This document shows positions 18,622-27,099 of a stretch of 64,000 nucleotides of DNA, piece after piece. The stretch is taken from contig NZ_JACJQN010000002.1 in the NCBI RefSeq assembly GCF_014696675.1, forward strand, positions 409,083 to 473,082. Reading direction: 5' to 3'. The notes beneath the pieces are model-generated. The model worked only from the letters and a program-made list of their open reading frames with translations, was not told the DNA's origin and did not search any database. The position numbers and the translations under genes were made by a program. Source of the DNA: Phormidium tenue FACHB-1052. Its GTDB lineage: Bacteria; Cyanobacteriota; Cyanobacteriia; Phormidesmidales; Phormidesmidaceae. The first letter of the stretch is position 1; every line of letters begins with the position of its first letter.

Positions 18622-18831
18622 ATGTGGCATCGTTTCTCTGTAATGTTGGCTGCTGTTTTAGTCGGTGGCGTGGGTGGTCTGAGCTATGTGGCCCTGTCTC
18701 CGCAGACGGCTGCTGCCCCGTTATCTCCTGGCGTTGAAGACGTTGAGGTTAACGCGGAGACAGTTGCTAGCAGCTATGTTCAAGGTAAAAAACGCTCGGG
18801 CAGCGGGCGGCGTGGCATGCGCGGCAGCTAG
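18622..18831 (+). CDS. Small exported protein with RSGSGRR C-terminal motif
   Basis: A 69-residue protein. Residues about 6-34 form a Sec-type signal sequence (FSVMLAAVLVGGVGGLSYVA) followed by the small residues TAAAPL. The mature part is about 35 residues and ends KKRSGSGRRGMRGS. That tail recalls the RGSGR signalling peptides of heterocyst-forming cyanobacteria (PatS, HetN), but here the order is SGSGRR. I favour the ATG at 18622, since upstream frames add no plausible sequence. The stop overlaps that of the convergent pseudokinase gene by 4 bp. Confidence 0.6.
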   Translation: MWHRFSVMLAAVLVGGVGGLSYVALSPQTAAAPLSPGVEDVEVNAETVASSYVQGKKRSGSGRRGMRGS

Positions 18832-20780
18832 AGTTCCGTTGTTTGGGCGGCCCGGAGCTTTTCTAGCTGATATTTGGCGTCGTCAAAGCAGCCTAGGCGG
18901 CTGACATCAAGGCAGGCGCTGGCCACGGTTTCTAAATCGGCGATCGCGCTCTCAATATCCCCCAGCTCCGCATGGAGCAACCCCCGGTCGTAATAGGCAA
19001 AGGGATGGTTGGGATTGAGCTCTATCGTTTGATTGAAGTCGGCCATGGCCCCGGCGTAGTCGCCCAGATCTTGGCGGGTCAAGCCGCGATTGTAGTAAGG
19101 CTCCGGGCTGCCCGCATTGATCTGAATGGCGATCGTAAAGTCTTGGATCGCCCCCTGAAAATCGTTGAGTCGTCGCTTGACTAGCCCTCGATTTTCGTAG
19201 GCCAGGCTGTTGTTGGGGCGCAGGTTGACGGCCTCGGTGCAGTCGTTGAGGGCGGCGGCGTGATCTGCCAAGTTCGAGCGCGATAGGCAGCGATTCAGGT
19301 AGGCGTCGGCCTTGCTTTCCGGATCCTCGGCCAGGTTGATGGCGGCGGTGTAGTCTTGCAGGGCTCCCTCTTCATCCCCTAGCTCGGCTCGGGCGTTGCC
19401 CCGGTTGATGTGGGCGTCAACGTAGGTGGTTTCGCGCTCTAGGGCATCGCTGTAGTCAGCGATCGCCCCCTGCAAATCGCCCAGGCGAAAGCGCAAGTTG
19501 CCCCGCTGAAAGTACCAGGTGGCCATGCTGGGGTCGTTCTGAATGGCGTTGGTCAGGTCTTGCAGAGCCTCCTCCGACTGCCCATTTTCCCACAGCAGGG
19601 TCGAGCGCTGGGCCAGGGCCTTGCCGTGGTCAGGCTTTAAATCTATAGCCTGGTTGAGGTAGTTGAGCGAGTCATTCTTTTGCCCCACCTGCCTAGCGGC
19701 TTCGGCCTGCTGAAGTAGGCCATTGACTGTCATGCGTTGGGGAACGCGCAGCAAAAACACTCCCGCCACCGTCAGCAGGGCGATCGCGACCCCTGCACCC
19801 AACCAAACCTTAGAGCGACGGTTGAGACGGGCGGCACGGGGGGCCGTGGAAGGCGTGGATGACAACTGTTCTGGCTCCATATCACCGTTCTCCGGGGGCG
19901 GGGGGCTGGCGGGCTGGGCTGAAGCCGCCGGGGCAGGGGGGCCAACCCGCTCAGCCAGGGCCAGCAAAATGTCTTTGGCCTGGTGATACTGCGCCTCGGG
20001 CTGGGGCGACACCATTTTGATCAAAATGTCTTTGAGAGGGTTACCCAGGGTTGAGCATTCGTCGAGTTGGAGCTTAATCTGAGCCAAAAAATCGTCCTGG
20101 TTTAGGCGGGGAATTGCCTCATTTGACAGGCCTGTAGCCATCTGCATCGCAATCATGCCCAGGGCAAAGTGGTCAGCGGCAAAGCGGGTGTACTGGCGGT
20201 GCTTGACTTGGGGCAGGTAGGCCGACTCGGCGGTAGGAGTTGTGGGGTTGCCGTTAGTCTCTAAGCTCGGCTCCGGGGTGCCCGTGTCTTGAATCAGGCC
20301 GAAATCTACCAGCACCAGGTGGCCGCGATCGCGGTGCCGAATCAGATTGTTGGGGTGCAGGTTTTGGTGGGCAATGCCGTGGCGCTGAATCAGGTCTAAA
20401 ATGCCCAGGCTTTCGACTAAAAAGCGCAGTACCTCGGCCTCCTGTCTGGGTTTGCCCTCAGCCAGTTCAGCCATGAGGGAATGGCCAGCAACGTAGTCGC
20501 GCACCCAGTAAAAGTCTTGCCCCTCCTGCACTGTAGAGAGGTTTTTGGCGATCGCCTCTTGGTCGCCCATGCGCTTGAGCAGGTTAACCCGCTTGGCCAG
20601 CAAATCGTTGAGAAATTTTAGGGTAATGGTGTTGTGGGAGGGCAGCTGCAAATGCTTAACAATGCACTTGGCCTTTGCCGGATCGCCATGATCGGTCATC
20701 AGGTAGGTCTTGGTGTAGGCCTTAGTACTGACAACTCGAATGAACTGAAACCGTCCATCGATCAGTCTTTTCACAACCAT
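18828..20780 (-). CDS. Pseudokinase-TPR membrane protein
   Basis: A 650-residue protein. Residues about 1-270 have a Hanks-kinase fold signature: CIVKHL (lysine of subdomain II), HGIAHQNLHPNNLI (subdomain VIb) and LVDFGLI (DFG). The catalytic HRD aspartate is replaced by Asn and the following Lys by His, and no glycine-rich loop is seen. It is therefore probably inactive. A transmembrane helix follows (about 325-345, WLGAGVAIALLTVAGVFLL), then about eight TPR units to the end. The N-terminal kinase-like part should face the cytoplasm and the TPRs the far side. The GTG at 20804 is an alternative start. Confidence 0.82.
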   Translation of the reverse strand: MVVKRLIDGRFQFIRVVSTKAYTKTYLMTDHGDPAKAKCIVKHLQLPSHNTITLKFLNDLLAKRVNLLKRMGDQEAIAKNLSTVQEGQDFYWVRDYVAGHSLMAELAEGKPRQEAEVLRFLVESLGILDLIQRHGIAHQNLHPNNLIRHRDRGHLVLVDFGLIQDTGTPEPSLETNGNPTTPTAESAYLPQVKHRQYTRFAADHFALGMIAMQMATGLSNEAIPRLNQDDFLAQIKLQLDECSTLGNPLKDILIKMVSPQPEAQYHQAKDILLALAERVGPPAPAASAQPASPPPPENGDMEPEQLSSTPSTAPRAARLNRRSKVWLGAGVAIALLTVAGVFLLRVPQRMTVNGLLQQAEAARQVGQKNDSLNYLNQAIDLKPDHGKALAQRSTLLWENGQSEEALQDLTNAIQNDPSMATWYFQRGNLRFRLGDLQGAIADYSDALERETTYVDAHINRGNARAELGDEEGALQDYTAAINLAEDPESKADAYLNRCLSRSNLADHAAALNDCTEAVNLRPNNSLAYENRGLVKRRLNDFQGAIQDFTIAIQINAGSPEPYYNRGLTRQDLGDYAGAMADFNQTIELNPNHPFAYYDRGLLHAELGDIESAIADLETVASACLDVSRLGCFDDAKYQLEKLRAAQTTEL

Positions 20781-21056
20781 TAGTTTTTGCTGAGGTAAAT
20801 GCACCGGCTAGGGCGTTGCCCGCAACCCTAGGCCGTGGGTCATGCGTTAGCGTGCTGCCCGATCCCATCGGTGCTCTGAAGTGGATACCTCAGAGAGCTT
20901 AAACCCCTACTTGGGGTCAGCGGCTATCCCAAAAAGACAAGGCAAATGTAGCGTCGATTTCAGGAAGAAAGCAATGCGGGCTAATCTACCCCACAGCTGA
21001 AACTCAATCAGCGGATGGCTAAGATGATAAGGCGACCCATCAGCAGCAATACTACT

Positions 21057-21467
21057 ATGTACTGTGTGATTTATGACGGTAACTGTAACCTCTGCGTCAG
21101 TCTAGTGCAGCTATTGGAGTCGCTCGATCGCGGCACCCAGTTTCAGTACGTGCCCATGCAAGACGAAGCCACCCTGGCTCGCTACAGCATTAGTTCTCAA
21201 GACTGCGAGGCCGGCATGATCGTGATTGACATGCAGGCCCCCGATCGCCGCTGGCAGGGCAGTGACGCCGCCGAAGAAATTGGTCGGCTGCTGCCTCTGG
21301 GCAACCCCTTTATCCAGGCCTATCGAGCGCTGCCTGGGGCTAAGGCGGTGGGCGACTCAATCTACGCGGTGGTGCGCGATCGCCGCTACGAGCTATTTGG
21401 CAAGCGATCCCAGCGCTACGACTCGGCCTACCCCCTCTGCGACGGAGATGGGTGTATTCACAGATGA
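21057..21467 (+). CDS. DCC-family thiol-disulfide oxidoreductase (DUF393)
   Basis: A 136-residue protein with the N-terminal DCC motif YDGNCNLCV (DGxCxxC), typical of DUF393 proteins with a thioredoxin-like fold. The end also carries two cysteines (YPLCDGDGCIHR). It is predicted to act in thiol-disulfide exchange; the partner is unknown. The ATG at 21057 begins two residues before the conserved strand, as in most family members. A longer start at 21015 adds 14 residues. There is no clear Shine-Dalgarno for either. Confidence 0.82.
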   Translation: MYCVIYDGNCNLCVSLVQLLESLDRGTQFQYVPMQDEATLARYSISSQDCEAGMIVIDMQAPDRRWQGSDAAEEIGRLLPLGNPFIQAYRALPGAKAVGDSIYAVVRDRRYELFGKRSQRYDSAYPLCDGDGCIHR

Positions 21468-21566
21468 GGGGTTTAACCCCCTATAGCTACCTTGGAGACA
21501 TCAAGGCAGCGGCTCACGCAGAATTGGGCAAGCTGCTCCATCGTTGTTGACCCAAGGATGACCGTC

Positions 21567-21947
21567 ATGAGCCTGCGATCGCAACTTGCCCTAGCCACCC
21601 TCAGCATTTTGGCCACCGCCGCCCTGGCCGCCACCGCCGCAGACGCCCGCCCTGGTCAAGGGCATCGCCCCCAGTCCAGCGCCCCCGCAGTGCAAGAAGT
21701 CGTGCCCCAGGTCGAAGCTCCCACCGCTACGGTAGAGACCCCGGAGGTCACGCTCGAAACCACTGACGCCGTTGTCGTCGAGGTTCCCGACACAGAGACT
21801 TCTGTAGTCGGCGAATCCGCAGCGGAGTACGAAAACCTACCTCCTGGTCTGCAACGCCGAGTCGATAGCGATCGCGGTCTGCCCCCCGGCCTACAGCGCC
21901 AGGCGGAGAGCGAGCGTGGCTTACCTTCTGGTCTCCGCAACCGGTAA
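21567..21947 (+). CDS. Exported protein with C-terminal LPPGLQ repeats
   Basis: A 126-residue protein. The N-terminal 30 residues form a Sec signal peptide (LALATLSILATAALAATAADA). A low-complexity Val/Glu/Thr region follows. The C-terminus has three near-identical units: NLPPGLQRRVDSDRG, LPPGLQRQAESERG and LPSGLRNR. The ATG at 21567 has AAGG nine bases upstream; the ATG at 21558 is too close to it. Function is unknown; a periplasmic or cell-wall location is inferred. A strong terminator follows. Confidence 0.7.
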   Translation: MSLRSQLALATLSILATAALAATAADARPGQGHRPQSSAPAVQEVVPQVEAPTATVETPEVTLETTDAVVVEVPDTETSVVGESAAEYENLPPGLQRRVDSDRGLPPGLQRQAESERGLPSGLRNR

Positions 21948-21965
21948 TCGCTCAATCGCTTTACC

Positions 21966-22031
21966 AGAGACCGGATGCCTATCTGTCTGTCCATTGCGCT
22001 GTGGGTAGATAGCAGGCACCCGGTCTCTTTT
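21966..22031 (+). terminator. Intrinsic terminator after the LPPGLQ-repeat gene
   Basis: AGAGACCGGATGCCTATCT pairs imperfectly with AGATAGCAGGCACCCGGTCTCT and is followed by TTTTG. The convergent PAS-GAF gene ends at 22043. Confidence 0.8.
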
Positions 22032-22042
22032 GCGATTGCCCT

Positions 22043-24334
22043 CTACTCCGGGTTTACCCGCACCCGAGCAAACTTGAGGCCGCTGACCCCTTGGAGCGGT
22101 TCGACCGTTCCCTGCTCGATGTCGCCCGCCACAATGCCCTCGCGGTATAGGTAGCGCAGATAGCGCTCATACTCCTGCCACTCTTCGCTGGTCGAATAGA
22201 CCACCGTCAGCATGCCGGGCTGGGTAATGCGATCGCCCTTTTCCGCATCGCGGGCCTTATCAATGCGCTTTTTGACGATTTCGTAGCGGGTGTCGCGGGT
22301 GCCCCGCACGTCAAACAGGCGCTCAGTAGATTCGTCGTGGACGATATCTACCGTGTAGCCCTGCACCAGCACCAGGTGGGTGATGGTCATGTCGGTGTCG
22401 TAGGCAGCCTTGAGCGAAAACCCCTTGCGAGCACAGTCGCACACCGCCCGGAGCTGCTCGTAGCGCAGCGACTTGAGCTGAAACTCGGTGAAGTTGGGAT
22501 CAATGGCCTGCCCGGCGTAGATCATGTGGTCAATGCCGTCGGTGGCCTCCAGGTCGCAGTAGTGGGGGGTGATCGCCTGCATCGACTGCTGCCACTGGGT
22601 CCAGGTATCGCGCAGCAGCCCGTTGATGTGGCCAATGGTGTCGTCATACAGAGCGCGGGCGGCATAGACGCAGCCGTGGTTGGCATCAATGGCGGCTTTG
22701 TACTGGGCGATCGCGGCCTCGGCCTCGGGGCTGTGCTGGGCAAAGTAGGTAAAATGCACCTCCACTTCCCCTTGCAAGTAGCGCAGCAGCGTCACCTCAG
22801 AATCGACCGTCACCCCTTTCTCCAGCACGGCAATATGATCAGCCAGATCGAGGGCCAGCTGCCCTACCAGGGCGTTGTTGTCGGCCCGGCCCGCCGCTGC
22901 CACCACGGCCAGGGCGAGGCGAAACTGGGTGAGCAAATCCTGCTGAATCGTGCGGTTGCGCTCGTCAGATGAACCACGAATGTCAGAGATGCCGTAGAGC
23001 GGGTAGACGTTCTCAAAAACGATTTGGGCGGGGGGCAGCCCCAGGCTGAGGCGTTCAGCCTCTTGCTCAAACCGCCAGCGCACCGAGGGGTGAATGTTGT
23101 TGAAGCGGTCTTGGACGCTGTGGCGCATAGCCGCCGTCAGCGCCGGAATCAGCGTTGTGGCACGGCTGCAATCGGCCTGGTCAAAGGCATAGGGTCTCGG
23201 GCTAGTGAGGCCGACGAGGCCCACCATCTGAGCCGTGCTGTCGCCCAGCCGCGCCGTGCGCATCACTAGCGGGATCAGCAGCAGCGATCGCACCCCCTGA
23301 TTCAGCATCGCGGCCTCGCAGGCCGTCGCGCAGTCGAGGCTGAGGTCGGGCACGTTGACCACCTCGCGGCGCTCGGTAGCCCGCAAAAAAGCCGACCCCT
23401 GTAGGGCTTCAATGGTGTAGTTGGCCGTTTGCCACTCGGGCTGGTTGAGCTGGGTAAAGAGCTGGGCCTGGCTGTTTTCAGCGCTCAGTAAAAAGCTATC
23501 GGCGGCGTTAAACAGCTGCTTCATCAGCCCGTTCGCCTGCTCAAAGCGGCGGGTGCCGAGCACCGATTCGTGACCTACCAGCAGCTCAATCAGCGCCCTG
23601 GAAGTCTCTCGCTCGGTGACGTCGATGCCCTCAATTAAAATCTGACCGCTGGCGCTATAGTTGCCGGGCCTCAGGGCTGCAACCAATTGATTAAAGGCAG
23701 GTTCTCGGCTCAGTAGCTGGGTGGTTACCTGCTCGCGGCTGGGGGCCACGGGCCAGCAGTCGGTCAGGCTAGCCTGGAGTTCGGGGGCGATCGCCGTCAC
23801 CTGCAATCCCGCCGTCGCCGTGCGCAGCCGCAGCTCAATCTGACGCATCTCGCCAGTTTCAGAGTCGGCCAACGACACGACCAGCGGCTCGTGGAGCAGC
23901 CGCTGCGAAACCAGGTCGTCTGCCCCGTAGGCATAGCGAAGCACCGCACTCAAAAAATGCCGCCGAAACCGCTCTTGCAGACCCTTTTGATCCGCCGCTG
24001 AAAGCTGATCAAAAAAGCTCAGGTCGAGGTGCCCCCCCTCAGCACGAATGCCCGTCAGCCGACAAAAGTAGCGGTTGGCAAACAGCACCGGATGGGCTTG
24101 GGTAGGGCTGCTGATCGCCGTCGCCACATCCACCACCGCCATCACCAGGTGGCTGTAGTGCTGAATCAGCTCTAGCCAGGGCAAAGTCGGTCGAGCGATC
24201 GCTTGATCAGGGGTCTCACCCTCCTGGCTAGAGTCAGGGCGATCGCCCAAACTATACGAAATATCTATTAATAGTCCCCCCTCAGGGGCAGCTATTCGAT
24301 CGGTGTCGATGCAGCGAGACGATTCGTTTGCCAT
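22043..24334 (-). CDS. PAS-GAF protein with uncharacterised C-terminal region
   Basis: A 763-residue soluble protein. A PAS-like domain lies at about 50-150 (VLFANRYFCRLTGI) and a GAF-like domain at about 260-400 (SLLLIPLVMRTARLG then YAFDQADCSRATTLIPAL). The C-terminal 350 residues match no output domain I know: no histidine kinase, GGDEF, EAL or HTH motif is visible. That region includes a helical block and a final alpha/beta part with CDCARKGFSLKAAYDTDMTI. It is probably a sensor with an unusual output. The ATG at 24334 is preferred over 24376. Confidence 0.75.
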   Translation of the reverse strand: MANESSRCIDTDRIAAPEGGLLIDISYSLGDRPDSSQEGETPDQAIARPTLPWLELIQHYSHLVMAVVDVATAISSPTQAHPVLFANRYFCRLTGIRAEGGHLDLSFFDQLSAADQKGLQERFRRHFLSAVLRYAYGADDLVSQRLLHEPLVVSLADSETGEMRQIELRLRTATAGLQVTAIAPELQASLTDCWPVAPSREQVTTQLLSREPAFNQLVAALRPGNYSASGQILIEGIDVTERETSRALIELLVGHESVLGTRRFEQANGLMKQLFNAADSFLLSAENSQAQLFTQLNQPEWQTANYTIEALQGSAFLRATERREVVNVPDLSLDCATACEAAMLNQGVRSLLLIPLVMRTARLGDSTAQMVGLVGLTSPRPYAFDQADCSRATTLIPALTAAMRHSVQDRFNNIHPSVRWRFEQEAERLSLGLPPAQIVFENVYPLYGISDIRGSSDERNRTIQQDLLTQFRLALAVVAAAGRADNNALVGQLALDLADHIAVLEKGVTVDSEVTLLRYLQGEVEVHFTYFAQHSPEAEAAIAQYKAAIDANHGCVYAARALYDDTIGHINGLLRDTWTQWQQSMQAITPHYCDLEATDGIDHMIYAGQAIDPNFTEFQLKSLRYEQLRAVCDCARKGFSLKAAYDTDMTITHLVLVQGYTVDIVHDESTERLFDVRGTRDTRYEIVKKRIDKARDAEKGDRITQPGMLTVVYSTSEEWQEYERYLRYLYREGIVAGDIEQGTVEPLQGVSGLKFARVRVNPE

Positions 24335-24630
24335 AGTTGCTCTAGATGTGCCCTTCACTAAAGTCTTACAAAGCAACCCAGTGAAATTCCGCAGTGGCTC
24401 TCATATCTTTGCGGAATCGTAGGAGTTTTTAGAGATGGGGTAAATCCTATCTCTGCGGCGCAACCTCAATTGATGAGCTGTGTCAGCCCACCTGGGGCCG
24501 ATTTTTTCGTTTATGTCTATCGTACTCAATCGCGGGGTGTCGTTGCCAGCCACGCCCCCTGCGCTTCTGGTTAGGGCCTTCACCCTTTAGAATGGAATTT
24601 CCGCCCCAGGATTATTCTCTCCGTTAAACC

Positions 24631-26103
24631 ATGTTTGAAGCCCTGTCCGATCGCCTTGAGTCTGCCTGGAAAAGCCTGCGTGGCCAGGACAAAATCAGCG
24701 AGTCTAACATCGACAGCGCCCTGCGCGAGGTGCGTCGCGCCCTGCTAGAGGCCGACGTCAACCTCCAGGTAATCAAAGACTTTATCGCCCAGGTCAAAGA
24801 AAACGCCCTGGGCATTGAGGTGGTCAAAGGGGTGAGCCCCGACCAGCAGTTCATCAAGGTGGTGAACGACGAGCTGATTCGCCTCATGGGCGACACCAAC
24901 GCTCCCCTGGCTGACTCGCCGACCAAGCCCACCGTGGTGCTGATGGCAGGCCTTCAAGGGACGGGTAAAACCACCGCCACCGCCAAGCTGGCCCTGCACC
25001 TGCGCAAAGAAAACCGCAGCACTTTGCTGGTGGCCACCGATGTGTACCGTCCAGCGGCGATCGATCAGCTAGTCACCCTCGGTAAGCAGATCGATGTGCC
25101 CGTGTTTGAGCTAGGCACCGACGCCAACCCGGTGGGAATCGCCCGTCAGGGCATTGAAAAAGCCAAGGCCGACGGCATTGATACCGTCATTGTCGACACC
25201 GCAGGCCGTTTGCAGATCGACCCCAAGATGATGGCCGAGCTGGCCGATATTAAAACCGCTATTGACCCCGACGAAGTGCTGCTGGTGGTCGATGCCATGA
25301 CCGGCCAGGAAGCCGCCAACCTCACCCGCACCTTCCACGACCAGATCGGCATTACCGGGGCCATTCTCACCAAAATGGATGGCGATGCGCGCGGTGGGGC
25401 GGCCCTGTCGGTGCGGCAGATTTCGGGCCAGCCCATCAAGTTCATCGGCGTGGGCGAAAAGGTAGAGGCGCTGCAACCCTTCTACCCCGATCGCATGGCC
25501 TCGCGCATTCTCGGCATGGGCGACGTGCTCACCCTGGTCGAAAAAGCTCAGGAAGCGGTCGATCTGGGCGACGCTGAAAAGCTGACGCAAAAAATTCTCG
25601 AAGCCGAGTTCGACTTTGACGATTTTCTCAAGCAGATGCGCTTCATGAAGAGCATGGGCTCGCTAGGCGGCATCATGAAATTGATCCCCGGCATGGGCAA
25701 GCAGATCACAGGCGACATGCTGGAACAGGGCGAGGCCCAGCTCAAGCGCTGCGAAGCCATGATCAACTCCATGACTACCCAGGAGCGCAAGCAGCCCAAC
25801 CTGCTCTCTAGCTCCCCCAGCCGCCGCCGCCGCATCGCCAAAGGCTCAGGCCACCAAGAAAAAGACGTGGGCAAGCTGGTCAGCGACTTCACCAAAATGC
25901 GTACCATGATGCAGCAGATGGGTCGGGGCGGCGGCTTCCCCGGTATGGGTGGTATGCCCGGCATGGGTGGCGGCATGCCCGGTATGGGCGGCGGTATGCC
26001 AGGGCTACCGGGCATGGGCGGCGGGCCTCAACCCGGCTTTCGCCCCCCCAGCAACAAAAAGCAGAAAAGCCAGAAGAAAAAGAAGGGCTTTGGTCAGCTT
26101 TAG
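24631..26103 (+). CDS. ffh: Signal recognition particle protein Ffh (SRP54)
   Basis: The GTPase of the signal recognition particle, which targets nascent membrane proteins to FtsY and SecYEG, and in cyanobacteria also to thylakoids. The length of 490 residues is usual. The N domain is followed by the G domain with GLQGTGKTTATAKLA (about 107), DTAGRLQ and TKMDGDARGG. The M domain has the RNA-binding signature SSPSRRRRIAKGSG and a methionine- and glycine-rich C-terminus (GMGGMPGMGGG repeats). The convergent SDR gene ends 88 bp downstream. Confidence 0.97.
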   Translation: MFEALSDRLESAWKSLRGQDKISESNIDSALREVRRALLEADVNLQVIKDFIAQVKENALGIEVVKGVSPDQQFIKVVNDELIRLMGDTNAPLADSPTKPTVVLMAGLQGTGKTTATAKLALHLRKENRSTLLVATDVYRPAAIDQLVTLGKQIDVPVFELGTDANPVGIARQGIEKAKADGIDTVIVDTAGRLQIDPKMMAELADIKTAIDPDEVLLVVDAMTGQEAANLTRTFHDQIGITGAILTKMDGDARGGAALSVRQISGQPIKFIGVGEKVEALQPFYPDRMASRILGMGDVLTLVEKAQEAVDLGDAEKLTQKILEAEFDFDDFLKQMRFMKSMGSLGGIMKLIPGMGKQITGDMLEQGEAQLKRCEAMINSMTTQERKQPNLLSSSPSRRRRIAKGSGHQEKDVGKLVSDFTKMRTMMQQMGRGGGFPGMGGMPGMGGGMPGMGGGMPGLPGMGGGPQPGFRPPSNKKQKSQKKKKGFGQL

Positions 26104-26190
26104 GCTGGTTTAGGACGCTTGCGATCGCGGCCAAAAATTTAGCTCTGGCCTACCACCCCAGTCGGAGGGCTAGCCCCTATCAACGGCAGC

Positions 26191-26841
26191 TCAATAGATC
26201 GTTTCGTACTCCCCATTTTCGGCAATGTGGAGTTTCCAGTACTCTTCGGCGATGCGATCGCTGCTGTACTTGGGGTCGTTGCCGTTGACTGTGCCGCAGA
26301 TGGTGACAGTACCGACTTTGATCGGCGAATCCTTCAGGGCTGCGTGGAGCGTACTAGCTAGCACGCGAATTCCCGCTTTGCCTAGGGAAAGAGACACAAA
26401 GTTGGGGTCGGGGTAGAGGGCGAACCCGCCACCCGTGAACAGCAGCGTGCCTTTTTGCTCAGCCTGCATAGCGGGAAGGATGGACTCAACGCAGGCGATC
26501 GCCCCTGCTACATTGGCCTTGAAGTCGTTGACCAAGGTGTCGTAGCTGGTCTGCAATACGCTTTCCATGCGGGGCACGGCGGCATTGTAGATCAGCACCT
26601 CCGGCGTGCCTAACTGCGCTTGAATCGCTGCAAACGCCGCTGTTAGCGCGGCCTCATCCCCCGCATCGGCTAAGAAATAGTGGGCGGTGATACCCTCGGT
26701 TTCTAGGGTGGCTTGATAGCCCTTCAACTTGTCTTCGTTACGGGCAACCATCACGATCGCAAATCCTTCGCTGGCAAATCTGCGGGCGATCGCCATGCCG
26801 TTGCCTTCACCCATACCGACAATGACGCACAACTCTGCCAT
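26191..26841 (-). CDS. Short-chain dehydrogenase/reductase-like protein lacking the YxxxK tyrosine
   Basis: A 216-residue Rossmann-fold protein with CVIVGMGEGNGMAIARRFA as the nucleotide-binding motif, a variant of TGxxxGxG, and VLIYNAAVP in place of NNAG. At the catalytic position the sequence is NFVSLSLGKAGIR: the lysine is present, but four residues before it is Leu, not Tyr. Activity as a classical dehydrogenase is therefore doubtful. AAGGAG seven bases upstream supports the ATG at 26841. The natural substrate cannot be told. Confidence 0.85.
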   Translation of the reverse strand: MAELCVIVGMGEGNGMAIARRFASEGFAIVMVARNEDKLKGYQATLETEGITAHYFLADAGDEAALTAAFAAIQAQLGTPEVLIYNAAVPRMESVLQTSYDTLVNDFKANVAGAIACVESILPAMQAEQKGTLLFTGGGFALYPDPNFVSLSLGKAGIRVLASTLHAALKDSPIKVGTVTICGTVNGNDPKYSSDRIAEEYWKLHIAENGEYETIY

Positions 26842-27099
26842 AACTTTTCTCCTTGTTTGGGTGGGTAACTAAAGCTGGGGATACCAACCAGCTAGTAGCT
26901 TGGTTAGCCTAGGCATGATTGCAATAGTGCGGGCATCTTACCTATCGCTGGATTAATGTTGGCGCACAATTAATAAGCAGTCATGTATCCTATCCGACAA
27001 GATCGAGCAGTTCTTGATTGAGACGATCGCTGCGGAGAGACGCCATTGGCACTGTTGCCCAAGTCCTAGCTGAGTCTGTCAAGATATCGAGATTTAACT

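Noticed and set aside
24401..24583. 60-codon minus-strand frame upstream of ffh
   Set aside because: No Shine-Dalgarno or family resemblance; overlaps the likely ffh promoter.
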